A stretch of 64,000 nt of DNA from Anaerolineaceae bacterium (GTDB lineage: Bacteria; Chloroflexota; Anaerolineae; Anaerolineales; Anaerolineaceae), in the NCBI GenBank assembly GCA_019429225.1, contig JAHYJK010000001.1, positions 1-64,000 of the forward strand, read 5' to 3'. The position numbers were made by a program, and so were the translations under genes. Positions 10,747-20,769 of the stretch are shown here, one piece after another; the stretch's first letter is position 1, and each line of letters starts with the position of its first letter. Under the pieces are notes generated by a model, which was not told where the DNA came from, did not search any database, and saw only the letters and a program-made list of their open reading frames with translations.

Positions 10747-11445
10747 CTATACTTGAAGATTCTTTTTCTCTTCTACCAACTTAAAAATATACTGGAAAAC
10801 TTCTTCAGCATTCATGTGATCTGAATCAATCATGATCGCGTCCTCAGCTGGACGTAATGGAGCGATTGCTCGAGAAGAATCAATTTTATCTCTGCGCTTT
10901 AAATCATCCAGCACGCTTTCATAGGTCGCTTGTTTTCCACGATTTATTAGTTCCAGATACCGGCGTTTTGCGCGTTCTTCAACAGATGCATCCAGATATA
11001 ATTTGATTTCAGCATCAGGCAATACAACCGTGCCTATGTCTCTACCAACCATTACGATACCCCCACGATTTCCAATCTCACGTTGTTTTTTAGTCATAGC
11101 CACTCGCACTCCTTTGTAGGCAGAAACTTGTGAGACATTTGATTCTACATCGGGTAATCGAATTTCCCAGGTGACATCTTCCTGCTCGAGAATTACATCA
11201 TTGCTGCGACCATCATCAATTGTCGCTGGATGAATATCAAGATCTATCTCTTCAGCGACTTTGGTAACCAGACCTTCATCATTTACATCAACATTTTTAT
11301 TTAATACCGCTAATGTTACTGCCCGATACATGACCCCTGTATCCAGATACATAAAATCCAACGACTCTGCCAACCTTTCTCCTAAAGTTGATTTTCCAGA
11401 AGCAGCTGGGCCATCCAATGTGATCGTAAATGATTTTTTTTCCAT
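10747..11445 (-). CDS. cmk: Cytidylate kinase
   Basis: Phosphorylates CMP and dCMP with ATP in the cytoplasm. The 232 residues include the P-loop DGPAASGKST (about 11-20), LDTGVMYRAVTLA, the region VGRDIGTVVLPDAEIKLYLDAS, and RRYLEL with the family's basic residues. The length matches bacterial Cmk. AAAGGAG lies about five bases before the ATG. It is the last gene of the glycosyltransferase run, 14 bases after the preceding membrane protein, and so is probably cotranscribed with it. Confidence 0.96.
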   Translation of the reverse strand: MEKKSFTITLDGPAASGKSTLGERLAESLDFMYLDTGVMYRAVTLAVLNKNVDVNDEGLVTKVAEEIDLDIHPATIDDGRSNDVILEQEDVTWEIRLPDVESNVSQVSAYKGVRVAMTKKQREIGNRGGIVMVGRDIGTVVLPDAEIKLYLDASVEERAKRRYLELINRGKQATYESVLDDLKRRDKIDSSRAIAPLRPAEDAIMIDSDHMNAEEVFQYIFKLVEEKKNLQV

Positions 11446-11459
11446 ATATCTCCTTTTAG

Positions 11460-13175
11460 TTATTGAGTATCAACGCCTGGAAACAAACTATTACGTATCC
11501 AGATAATGATAGATTTTTGATAAAGCATATCCTGGGGAGCTCGCCTGGTTAATAACCATCGAGTAGTTTCATTGGCATTCATTGAACCCCAGGCTGGTTT
11601 CGATGTCCACAAAATATCCTGTCCTCTAAATGAATCAGCCTGTACCAGATTCTGATCAGCATTGCTTATAATGGCATCAATCTCCTGATCCAAAGGTATA
11701 ACATCCCCCTTCGAAATATTGTCAAAATTTCTTAATGCCCAATACATGGATGGTGGTTGATTCCCCAGAATGTGGATGTTTATAGATTTTTTGTCTCCAA
11801 AATTCCATTCAGAATAATTTTCCAAAGTTTGGATTAACAAGTCATGCTCTATGGGTACTGGATTGATACTGAGAATTTCATTTTGATATGGGTATCGCAA
11901 TCCAGATGCATTCACAGACGCCGATATAGTGAAAATTAAAAAATAAGAAATGGACAGTAATAAGAAACTTTTGCCAGCAATTTCCCAACTGATTGCCCAC
12001 CCAGCCAGTAAACCTGCACCGATAATTAATGCAAAACCGGCAATAATAAAAAATATTCGCAGGGTATTTTCCTGTTCTCCTTGATATGAATTTGCAAACA
12101 TGCTCATAAAAGCCAGACTGATGAAGAATAAAATAGCCAGAGCAATCAAAGCCACAATGATGATTTTCATTTTTAGCTGCCCTGGAATGTAAATAAATAG
12201 GTTCATAAAAAATGATCCTGCAATCATTAACGAGAAGACAATGATTGCATTCATAACAATGGTCTTCTCAGACATGAGAACTATTTGAACGATACTGAAT
12301 GTAATTAAACCCGTGATGAATAACCCGGCAATCTGATTTTTACGAATGATGTAAATAGTCCCGATCACCCCAAATAGAATTGCTGCAATTTCATAAAATA
12401 ACAACCCACGAACCAGATCTGATAAAGTCACGATTGAAAGTTGTGAGAAACTATTGAAGTAAGCATATATGCTATATCCGACTCCAGATAATTGACCTGG
12501 AAAAATGAAACCAAAAGTACTCAGAAGAACGTATGCGCCAATCGAATATAAACTAAATTTTTTCCATTGGAAGGATTTAATTAACTGAATGATCTGGTCA
12601 TAAATGGAATTATTTTGTTTATTTAGAAATAAATAGACATACAACAATGAAATCAAAATCGGGACTAAAAGCATTAAGAAAACTTTTCCACTCAATATGC
12701 TAATAACAAAAAATACCGCACTGGGGATAACGGATTGCTTAATAAAAAAGTAGATAAATATGGAAATTGAAAAAAGGAATAATATCGTGCTATCAACCTG
12801 CCTGGATAAAGAAATAAAAGTCGGACTCAAAGCAATCCAAAAAGACAAAATAATCATCATTTTTGGATTAACATAGTTCCTGAATAAAAAGGGAATAAGA
12901 ATAAATAAGACTCCTGCAATTGCAGGAAATAATCTCGCAATTAAATTGCTATTTCCAAATAAAAAGAATAAAACCGCCTGGATATTGGATAAAAAAATCT
13001 GATCCGAAAAGCTTGTTCCTTGCTCTCCAGATATCAGGCTTAAAGCATGCAATGATACCGAGCTTTCAACATCCGAAAGTGGCAAACCACCTAAATTAAT
13101 AAATCGAAAAGCAATTCCTATAATAAGAATCAGCCCATAGATCAAGTATTCAATCGTAAATAATTTTTTTTTCAT
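11460..13175 (-). CDS. Multi-pass membrane protein, GT-C/GT39-like
   Basis: 571 residues with roughly 11-12 hydrophobic segments and a soluble tail of about 130 residues. The first loop after helix 1 reads FRFINLGGLPLSDVESSVSLHA, with the acidic pair expected of GT-C (PMT/GT39-like) enzymes that use polyprenyl-phosphate sugars. The similarity is structural and weak, so a different membrane role is possible. It lies between the DUF952 gene and cmk on the same strand, in a block with two larger GT-C-like proteins. No ribosome site stands out before the ATG. Confidence 0.65.
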   Translation of the reverse strand: MKKKLFTIEYLIYGLILIIGIAFRFINLGGLPLSDVESSVSLHALSLISGEQGTSFSDQIFLSNIQAVLFFLFGNSNLIARLFPAIAGVLFILIPFLFRNYVNPKMMIILSFWIALSPTFISLSRQVDSTILFLFSISIFIYFFIKQSVIPSAVFFVISILSGKVFLMLLVPILISLLYVYLFLNKQNNSIYDQIIQLIKSFQWKKFSLYSIGAYVLLSTFGFIFPGQLSGVGYSIYAYFNSFSQLSIVTLSDLVRGLLFYEIAAILFGVIGTIYIIRKNQIAGLFITGLITFSIVQIVLMSEKTIVMNAIIVFSLMIAGSFFMNLFIYIPGQLKMKIIIVALIALAILFFISLAFMSMFANSYQGEQENTLRIFFIIAGFALIIGAGLLAGWAISWEIAGKSFLLLSISYFLIFTISASVNASGLRYPYQNEILSINPVPIEHDLLIQTLENYSEWNFGDKKSINIHILGNQPPSMYWALRNFDNISKGDVIPLDQEIDAIISNADQNLVQADSFRGQDILWTSKPAWGSMNANETTRWLLTRRAPQDMLYQKSIIIWIRNSLFPGVDTQ

Positions 13176-13235
13176 TTGTTTATCTTATCTACTTTTAGTA
13201 TCTATTAGGAAAATTTTGAGTATCAATTATTAATA

Positions 13236-13586
13236 TCAGTATCCCTCAGACCAAAACAACTTGTTATTTTCATCTTTCAAGATTTGGAACACGCCAACAA
13301 CAGCATCCAGGTTTAACTTTCCATAAAGATGAGGAAATAATCCAGTGTCCGGAACCTTTTCAAGCAGTAAATTTGATTTTAACTTATTAACATCAACCTT
13401 TATCACTAACAAACCTGTTTGATTCTTGTAGAACCGGTCAATGACACCTGGAATTTGATCCTTATATGAAAAATGGATAAATCCTTCACTCGTTAAAGAA
13501 TCAGGAGCATAGAATTCAGATTCTGAAATTTGATTCCAGTCAATTTGTGAAATTACATGATAGATAAATTCTTTGTTATTTGTCAT
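13236..13586 (-). CDS. DUF952-domain protein
   Basis: 116 residues covering the whole DUF952 domain: IYHVISQIDWNQ at the start, SEGFIHFSYKDQIPGVIDRFY in the middle, and DTGLFPHLYGKLNLDAVVGV near the end. These His, Ser and Tyr positions are the conserved ones in the family, whose function is not established. The start overlaps the end of the 1635-residue membrane protein by 11 bases, so the two are translationally coupled. It is a soluble protein in an otherwise membrane-protein operon. Confidence 0.85.
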   Translation of the reverse strand: MTNNKEFIYHVISQIDWNQISESEFYAPDSLTSEGFIHFSYKDQIPGVIDRFYKNQTGLLVIKVDVNKLKSNLLLEKVPDTGLFPHLYGKLNLDAVVGVFQILKDENNKLFWSEGY

Positions 13587-16500
13587 TGATCACCTGATAT
13601 ATTGTAGTACTTCCTAATGAATAAACAGAATTCCAAAGCTTGCCATCTAATTGTTGGAATTTACCAAGACCATCACCAATGTATTTTGCTTTCTCCATTT
13701 GACCCACAATGATATATGAAACACCAAATTTCTTAATGAAATCTTCCGTTTCCAGAATATCTGTTGTCAGGTAGAAATTATTGACTGCGTCCACCCGATC
13801 AGTAATCCAGGTTGAAGGAACGACTGCCCTTTGTTGACGTTGATGCCAATTCCAACCTACAACACCCGGTAATCCTGTGTAAATGGAATATCGGCTTCCC
13901 CAGCGATACTCAACTGTGTTGGCTTCAACGATAACTGGCGATCCAATCACATTTTCCTGCATCCATCGGATAGCTTGATAATCCTCATCAAGACTCATAT
14001 TTACACCCTCATCATAGTAAGATGAGTGTTTCATATATTCCATGCCATCCAGTGTGAGTGGTATGTTCTCACTCATACGATCATCAATTTTTTCAGTGGC
14101 AGCAGTTATTGGATACAACGCTGCACAGGCGAACAGTGTAATCAGTATAATCTGCCAGGTAGTTTTCACTTCCGGGAACCAATGTTTGATTATTTCAGGG
14201 ATACTCCAAATGAGTGCAGCACCACTGCTGATAGCAAATAATATCCAGGCTTGTAGATAAAACTTGAATACTGTATTCATTCTGCCAATATCGCCTTTAA
14301 GCACAATCAACTCAACCATCAAAGTCAAAACCAGGGCAGTACCGGTCAGGAAAAGAACAAATCTTTTTGCATCGGATTGATCTTTTCTTAATATCAATAA
14401 TCCAGCCCATACTGCCATGGGAAAAACCAACCAGGCTGTCGTAATTCCTTTTATCAATAAAAAGATGGTGATTGAAAGTATAGTTGCCATCGCCAACCAT
14501 ATCCAGAAACGATACTTGAGCAATTTTTTCGCTTCAGATAAAGGCGTACTTGCCAGCCAATGAATGGTTTCGGTGATGAACCAACCAATTAGAATAAACA
14601 GGAATAGTCCCCAATGCGTGAAATAAGACCAGAAAGGAGAATGACTGCCTGTCCAGGGCTCTATTTTCGTATATGCCTGCCCAAACCATTCCGAAAACGG
14701 ATAATACAAAAGAAAGGCAGCTGCAACAAATACGCTCAGAATCATGATCGTTTCAACAACCCTGGCAACGAAACTGCTTAAATGATAAGCTGTGCGAAAG
14801 CCTTTCCCATATCGAAGAATTGTATAAAGAATGACTACCCCACCCAGTATCAAATAAGTTGGAAAATCCCATGTGTTTGTGGGTCTTAGTGCGCCAATCG
14901 TGACAGCGCCAACCAGAATCAATATGAATTTTACAAACCAACCTGGAAGATTCTCACTAAATTTCCATTTACCGAAAACAATGGAAAGAGACCAGGCAAT
15001 CGCCATAACAGTGACCGGCATGGCAATTACATGTGCATGTGGGTCAGCATAAATAAATGAAAAGAATGGGAATTCTGTAATCGGTTCTTGTGGTAATGCA
15101 CGGCTGGGGACCCAATACCAATCTCCTGGGTAAAAAGGAAGATTTTGTCCACTAAAAAATCCGCCTAATCCTTTGATGGTCCATAACCAGCGTTCAAAGA
15201 ATCTTGCACCTTCGATGACACCATCCGGAGAACCGATTTTTTGTAACCCATGCCAAATCATCCTTATGGTACCAAGATTTCCCAGGATTAATGTTAATAA
15301 TACTCCTGACAATCCAGCTTTTCCTTCAGTGGAATTGAAGATTTCTTTTATTGATTTTGGCGAGATATAGTCAGGATCATTTTCTTTTTTGTAAAATGAA
15401 ATCAGATTCCAGACTACACTGAATGCCCCAATTCCAACAAAACTGAACAGGGTTGGCAATACGATGTTGTAAGCAATCGAGGGCACGATACCCAGCCATT
15501 TAATGAAAATTCCAATGATCACAAATCCATAATAGTAATAATTGATATATCCGCCTGCGTACCAGGGATCATAGGGCGGAAAAGTAGTACTTTTGATTAC
15601 TGCATTCAAGTAGGAGAAATCCATCGGTTTTTCTCCACCTTTTCCAGGATGCCATAAATCAGGATTTCCTAAACGAACAAATAAGAAGGCTACGAACAAT
15701 ACCAAACTGACAATTTCAATCCAGATGAAGAGATTTTTTAATTGTTTTATATCTGTAAAGATTGCTTGCTTTGTTAAATATCCGATCAATAGACAAACAA
15801 GCACGACAAATCCGATGACTATCCAGATAAAGCTCTGAGTTACCGAAACTCCATAAGATCCACCAATCCAGACGATTAATGAAACAAAAAGCATCCCAAA
15901 CAGCTTGCTGAATGCATACCCTTTATCCACAAGACCATTGAAACCTAAACGAACAATCGGGTAAAACACCAAGCCCAAAACACTTATTGCCAGATACCAG
16001 AGTATCACTGCAAGGATAGGATATTGATTGATAATATTTGAAGTATCAAAAATCTCTGACCATGTACCTCCGGTTTGCTGTATTTCTAATTGTTTTTCAG
16101 AAAGTTCCAAATCAGCTGGATAATCAGGAAATTCACCCGGTGTGTAGTAAATTACCTTGCTTAGATCAACTTCACTGAGAATTTGTATAACTGAGACTGG
16201 ATCATAATCACTAGATTTTTTGAAAATAAGCACCTTCGGGTGATCATAAACAGTAAACGCTTCGTCAGCATGCTGGTCATTGATTTCAAAATTACCAATT
16301 TTTGGATACGACTCAAACACCTTTACCAGTTCAAAACCCAGATTCCCCTGATACATACCAGGTCTGGCAATACTGTAACACTCATATATTTGTTCCTCAG
16401 TTGGACAACCCATCAATTCTTGGTAAAACCGGGTGGTCAATGGGTAACGTTCTGGAACCCTGGTTGTGGTTCCCCACTGCCGGTTAGAAGAAATGAAAAT

Positions 16501-18483
16501 ATAATCACTTTTATACAATGTTGAGATAAATCTATCGAGTTTCTCCTGATTGTCTTCCCAGTACATCTCAAAGGTAAGATCTTTTTGATAAATACCACCA
16601 TAGGCATCATATCCATCCGTACGCAAAGGTAGACCATCATCCCAAACCGATTCATTCGCGGTGGCACTGCCCACTAATGAGATAACACCTGCACCTTTAT
16701 TTTCCAGGATGATTTGATAAGTATGGTTAGCTTCCAGAATTAACGGAGGATCAATCTTCACAGAATATTGATTGATTTTAATTGAGTCATATTGATTAAA
16801 TGGGCCAATCAACTCAGATCTCGACAGAAATTGTCCGGAATTTTCCAGATCGAAAATTGAAACGGATAGCTTCTCATCCGCTTGACCAATATTCTCTTGT
16901 TGAATAATTCTTACAAATGTGATTTCATCCAGAAGACCAGCTTCATCAACACTGAAATGAGAGGAAAATGAATTTCCCTGTGAGAGTTGAAAATCATATG
17001 GATAGGAGATGATTTTTTGATATTTTTCTCCATCCTGCTGAATCATCAGATTGATCGGACCTGGCACATTCTCATAAATCCAGCGAGAGGCTTCAATCCT
17101 GGTGACGGGTTCTACATAAATTGAGCTGAACATATACGCCCAGATAAATGTGCCAACAAGGGATACAACAGATAGGATTCCACCAGTGATTTTTAATGGA
17201 TTAGACCATCCTGATTTTTCAGGTTTATAGGTAAAAAGAAAATAGATCATCCAGGCAGCGATCAATGCAAACATCGGGTAAACAGGCATTTGATAGCGCA
17301 TCACTGAATTTCCCAATGATGACTGCCAGAGGAAATAACCCATCGTCCAGACCCACAGTAACAGATATTTTTTCCACTCACCTCGTAAAATTCGCCAACC
17401 CATTGTTAGTACACCAGACCAGGCAACAATGCTGAGTGGTAAACCTAACCCCCACAAAGAAAGGTTCTTTCCTGAAAAAAAGAAATTTCTACGTGCCCAT
17501 TGCAAAGCAGGAGGGAAATCTACTTTTCCGCTGGATTGTGCGCTCACCTCCCGTAAGTTGTCCAACCATAAAGAATTAAGCTGAATGCCAAAAAATCCTG
17601 GTCCATCAAAGGCATATGGCTGAAAAATTCGAAAAGATAATAAAGCAAAAAATCCACCGATGACCAGATCTCTTAGAATGAGCTCGCCTTTTCTCCCTGA
17701 ATCCTCTACTGGAATTTTTTCCCAAAGGATTAAGAAAGATAATGGAAGTAATAGTGCAATCGTAACTGTATTAATTTTCGATGCTGCAGCTAAACCGACC
17801 ACAATACCGAAAATAATTGAAAATAAGAATGTTTTCTGACTCGGAAGCCAATTTTTCTTTTTGCTACTACCTTCAATATCCTCACCTTCATCTTCGGTTG
17901 CTGAATTTTTTCCTCGGGTAAAATCATGTTGGGATATGATGACAGCAATATAAACAGCCAGCGTTGTGAAAAACGTGGCGAATGTGTCTACGGTAAAGAA
18001 ATGTGATTGTTGAATTTGCAATACAGCCATGCCCGCAAATGCAGCTGCTAATAACCCGACCCATTGATTAAACAACTTCTTTCCGATAAAAAATAAAAGA
18101 ATGACACTCCCTAAATCGAAGAGACTGGATAAAACCCTGCCAACCTGTGTAATTTCATTCCAACCGACGAAATCGAATATTCCTTCCGTGACATACCTGG
18201 TGAGGATAACCGGAAAATCTCCATAGACAAAGAAACCGTGTCCGCGATTGTGTGGATTTAAGGAGGATATGTGGGTGTTGAAATAGCTACCAATGGAATC
18301 TACAGAATCCAAACTCGCTCCAACCCAGATTAAGAAGCGCTCATCTGGATGCAAGTACATGTATTCACCCCAAAAAATACCTCTGATGCGAAAGAAAACA
18401 CTTCCTGCAAGAACAACTAGAAAAAGTATGGGTACCAGGATTGTTAAAATTTTATTGTTTTTCGAGTTTTCAATGTTATTCAT
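13576..18483 (-). CDS. Giant membrane protein: GT39-like half fused to a YYY (DUF2298) domain
   Basis: 1635 residues. The N-terminal half (about 15-440) is GT-C-like, with LHPDERF near residue 45 and repeated membrane helices. Residues about 460-790 form a long soluble segment. The C-terminal half (about 810-1635) carries hallmarks of the Chloroflexus/archaeal YYY domain: PWYAGGYINYYYYGF near 980, EFPFFSFIYADPHAHV near 1140, and KGDIGRMNTVFKFYLQ near 1400. The family is thought to act in surface glycan or protein glycosylation; the reaction is unproven. An AGGAA site precedes the ATG. It follows the 725-residue membrane protein by eight bases. Confidence 0.88.
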   Translation of the reverse strand: MNNIENSKNNKILTILVPILFLVVLAGSVFFRIRGIFWGEYMYLHPDERFLIWVGASLDSVDSIGSYFNTHISSLNPHNRGHGFFVYGDFPVILTRYVTEGIFDFVGWNEITQVGRVLSSLFDLGSVILLFFIGKKLFNQWVGLLAAAFAGMAVLQIQQSHFFTVDTFATFFTTLAVYIAVIISQHDFTRGKNSATEDEGEDIEGSSKKKNWLPSQKTFLFSIIFGIVVGLAAASKINTVTIALLLPLSFLILWEKIPVEDSGRKGELILRDLVIGGFFALLSFRIFQPYAFDGPGFFGIQLNSLWLDNLREVSAQSSGKVDFPPALQWARRNFFFSGKNLSLWGLGLPLSIVAWSGVLTMGWRILRGEWKKYLLLWVWTMGYFLWQSSLGNSVMRYQMPVYPMFALIAAWMIYFLFTYKPEKSGWSNPLKITGGILSVVSLVGTFIWAYMFSSIYVEPVTRIEASRWIYENVPGPINLMIQQDGEKYQKIISYPYDFQLSQGNSFSSHFSVDEAGLLDEITFVRIIQQENIGQADEKLSVSIFDLENSGQFLSRSELIGPFNQYDSIKINQYSVKIDPPLILEANHTYQIILENKGAGVISLVGSATANESVWDDGLPLRTDGYDAYGGIYQKDLTFEMYWEDNQEKLDRFISTLYKSDYIFISSNRQWGTTTRVPERYPLTTRFYQELMGCPTEEQIYECYSIARPGMYQGNLGFELVKVFESYPKIGNFEINDQHADEAFTVYDHPKVLIFKKSSDYDPVSVIQILSEVDLSKVIYYTPGEFPDYPADLELSEKQLEIQQTGGTWSEIFDTSNIINQYPILAVILWYLAISVLGLVFYPIVRLGFNGLVDKGYAFSKLFGMLFVSLIVWIGGSYGVSVTQSFIWIVIGFVVLVCLLIGYLTKQAIFTDIKQLKNLFIWIEIVSLVLFVAFLFVRLGNPDLWHPGKGGEKPMDFSYLNAVIKSTTFPPYDPWYAGGYINYYYYGFVIIGIFIKWLGIVPSIAYNIVLPTLFSFVGIGAFSVVWNLISFYKKENDPDYISPKSIKEIFNSTEGKAGLSGVLLTLILGNLGTIRMIWHGLQKIGSPDGVIEGARFFERWLWTIKGLGGFFSGQNLPFYPGDWYWVPSRALPQEPITEFPFFSFIYADPHAHVIAMPVTVMAIAWSLSIVFGKWKFSENLPGWFVKFILILVGAVTIGALRPTNTWDFPTYLILGGVVILYTILRYGKGFRTAYHLSSFVARVVETIMILSVFVAAAFLLYYPFSEWFGQAYTKIEPWTGSHSPFWSYFTHWGLFLFILIGWFITETIHWLASTPLSEAKKLLKYRFWIWLAMATILSITIFLLIKGITTAWLVFPMAVWAGLLILRKDQSDAKRFVLFLTGTALVLTLMVELIVLKGDIGRMNTVFKFYLQAWILFAISSGAALIWSIPEIIKHWFPEVKTTWQIILITLFACAALYPITAATEKIDDRMSENIPLTLDGMEYMKHSSYYDEGVNMSLDEDYQAIRWMQENVIGSPVIVEANTVEYRWGSRYSIYTGLPGVVGWNWHQRQQRAVVPSTWITDRVDAVNNFYLTTDILETEDFIKKFGVSYIIVGQMEKAKYIGDGLGKFQQLDGKLWNSVYSLGSTTIYQVINDK

Positions 18484-18491
18484 TTAAATTC

Positions 18492-20669
18492 CTATGGAGC
18501 CATGATGTTCTCTTCTTGAATTATTACTGGAGGAATATGATAAATATAAAAATCCTTTCCTTCAAATCCTGAATCATAGTTGTAAAGAATTCCATTTGGA
18601 AACATTGTCTCTAATAATGAAAGTGCATCCTGATTATCCGATTTTAAAATAACCAGTTTTTCACCGTCATCAATATTCAGTTGATTGAATTGTTCTGGCC
18701 ATAAAGCATAATCTTTTGTTGGATAGCCAGCATTAATGCCAACCAACCTCGTGTCCACCCAATGCGGAGAAGGAACGACATATGCTCGATCAGCATTTCC
18801 AGTCGATCCAGCAAAATTTCTAATAATTGATCCAATCTGACTTGTATTCCACGCCCCAGCCATAAATTGTTTGTCAAATTGATTAAATACCAGATCATGA
18901 TTAATCAATGTAGAAATCAAAAACAAAACGATTCCAGCGAAAGAAACACCAAACTTGTATCTATTTCGCCTGGCTACACGCCAAATGCTATAAAAAACAC
19001 GCTCAAAACCTATGGCTACAAGAATAAAAACTGGAATTATTGCCCCTGCCGTTCTGTTTAAACTCGGATTTTCATCTGGAAATGCCAGCGACAAAATCGA
19101 TGGCATCATTAACAAGGGCACTGCGAGTATAAGAAATAAATCTTCCCAATTGCGATACTTCAAGTATTGAATGAGAACAATAATACTTCCCAATAAATAC
19201 AAACCTGCACTGACCATATCCAACGCAGGCCGGTTGGGAATGGAATGCACCCAGGTTCCCCCATTTGAGTAAAAGAACATAGTCTCGGCTTTCCATAAAT
19301 TTTTCAGGAAAATTTCGCCTGCAGGTTCAGTGATTGCTCTTTCACTCGATGTTAACCGGGTCATCATTCGGTAACTCACCGCGTCTGGATTCACCATGGT
19401 GTATTTGAAAAGCGGTAAGAATATTATAAAACTGGCAATTACCAGAATGATGAATGCATTGACGGTTTGATTGCGTATCCCTTTGGACTGTTTGTGGATT
19501 AAGAATAAAATGACAGCAATTACCACAACAACAGGAAGAAATCTGGTTGAACTGTATCCATGTAATCCCAATCCTATGGCAATCCCTGAATAAATAAAAT
19601 CATTTCTTCGCTTCTGTCGTAATCCCCTGATCAAATAGAATAAAGCAGGTGCAGCAAACATTGGATAAAACGGAAATCGTAATCCTACTCTGGAAATAAC
19701 GTTCGGCCAATATGCGATGCCTGTAAATAAAAAGGCTAAAATACCAACCCATTTATTTCGTAATTCTTTGCCTAATAAATAGATATATGGCAAGGTTAAA
19801 AATCCGGCCAAAGCGGTTCCAATTTTCAAACTCATAAAAGAGATACCCGTGTTACAAACGATTGCCAGGAAAGCAGTCCAATAAAATTGGAAAAATTCTC
19901 GCCCGGTATTGCGAATGAAAAATACAGGAAATTTTCCATTCAGAACATCATACACATCTAACAGTTTTTCCGCATGGTCACTGAACATTTCACCCAGAAC
20001 TTCATTCAACCTGTAAAAACGAAAATAAAACACCAGAATTGTTGCAACGCTGATGAATATTAACCAGGGTGTGATTTTAATGAAGGTTTGCTTATTATTG
20101 ATAGCTCGTTTGAAATTTTCAAGTGGGATTTTGATTTGATCAGCTTCAAACACAGCAAGCAGAAATAAAATGAGAGATCCTATCCATAAACCTAAGTTCA
20201 AACCATTAAATAGAATTTCATTTGCGGTATTCTTTCGAAATGCAAAAAAAGCCAAAACAAGCAGCAGTCCACTGGCAGCTAACAAGTAAAGTTTTTTGGT
20301 TGATAATTCAAAATCTAATTGTTTTGCATTCGTCACATTTTGATAATCAAAGATCGAATCTTTCGAAATGGCAGACCAAATGATCAAACCAAAACTTGCT
20401 ATGAAGAACATGATAGCCACAGATACATTTCGTTCTGGTGGTTCCATAAAGAACTGCCCAATGATTGCCAAAAATAGTGCAAGAACTAATCTATATTGCC
20501 CCCAATTTGTCAATAAGCTGACAGGCATTTCCTTAATTTCACCATCTTCAACCTTGTCGATGGATATATCTTCTTCTACTATTAAATTAATGAGATACTC
20601 CTCAGAAATTGAATATTTCCAAGGCATAATTTTTGCTTTGATAAAATCTAATAAACTGGGTTCATTCAT
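18492..20669 (-). CDS. GT39-family-like membrane glycosyltransferase
   Basis: 725 residues. A soluble N-terminus of about 50 residues is followed by about 12 membrane helices and a soluble C-terminal region of about 130 residues. After the helix near 215 comes RFYRLNEVLGEMFSDHAE, with the acidic residues expected in the first outer loop of GT-C enzymes, then SRVGLRFPFYPMF and GLHGYSSTRFLP. It probably moves a sugar from a polyprenyl-phosphate donor on the outer membrane face. It starts the downstream part of the cluster after a 100-base gap and has no clear ribosome site. Confidence 0.75.
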   Translation of the reverse strand: MNEPSLLDFIKAKIMPWKYSISEEYLINLIVEEDISIDKVEDGEIKEMPVSLLTNWGQYRLVLALFLAIIGQFFMEPPERNVSVAIMFFIASFGLIIWSAISKDSIFDYQNVTNAKQLDFELSTKKLYLLAASGLLLVLAFFAFRKNTANEILFNGLNLGLWIGSLILFLLAVFEADQIKIPLENFKRAINNKQTFIKITPWLIFISVATILVFYFRFYRLNEVLGEMFSDHAEKLLDVYDVLNGKFPVFFIRNTGREFFQFYWTAFLAIVCNTGISFMSLKIGTALAGFLTLPYIYLLGKELRNKWVGILAFLFTGIAYWPNVISRVGLRFPFYPMFAAPALFYLIRGLRQKRRNDFIYSGIAIGLGLHGYSSTRFLPVVVVIAVILFLIHKQSKGIRNQTVNAFIILVIASFIIFLPLFKYTMVNPDAVSYRMMTRLTSSERAITEPAGEIFLKNLWKAETMFFYSNGGTWVHSIPNRPALDMVSAGLYLLGSIIVLIQYLKYRNWEDLFLILAVPLLMMPSILSLAFPDENPSLNRTAGAIIPVFILVAIGFERVFYSIWRVARRNRYKFGVSFAGIVLFLISTLINHDLVFNQFDKQFMAGAWNTSQIGSIIRNFAGSTGNADRAYVVPSPHWVDTRLVGINAGYPTKDYALWPEQFNQLNIDDGEKLVILKSDNQDALSLLETMFPNGILYNYDSGFEGKDFYIYHIPPVIIQEENIMAP

Positions 20670-20697
20670 AAAGCATCATGGGTCAAAAATTTCTACA

Positions 20698-20703
20698 ATT
20701 ATA
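20698..20703 (-). promoter_or_regulatory. -10 candidate before the 725-residue membrane protein
   Basis: TATAAT on the minus strand, 28 bases before the ATG in the 100-base gap. The -35 region is poor, so this may only be a secondary promoter within a longer operon. Confidence 0.35.
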
Positions 20704-20769
20704 TCCCATCCAACTTTCAATAATTTTATGTATTTATTGTACTAATTATTATTTAGATACAGAAAGATG

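Noticed and set aside
20368-20745. 125-codon plus-strand frame over the start of the 725-residue membrane protein
   Set aside because: Mostly antisense to the gene; no ribosome site and no recognisable product.
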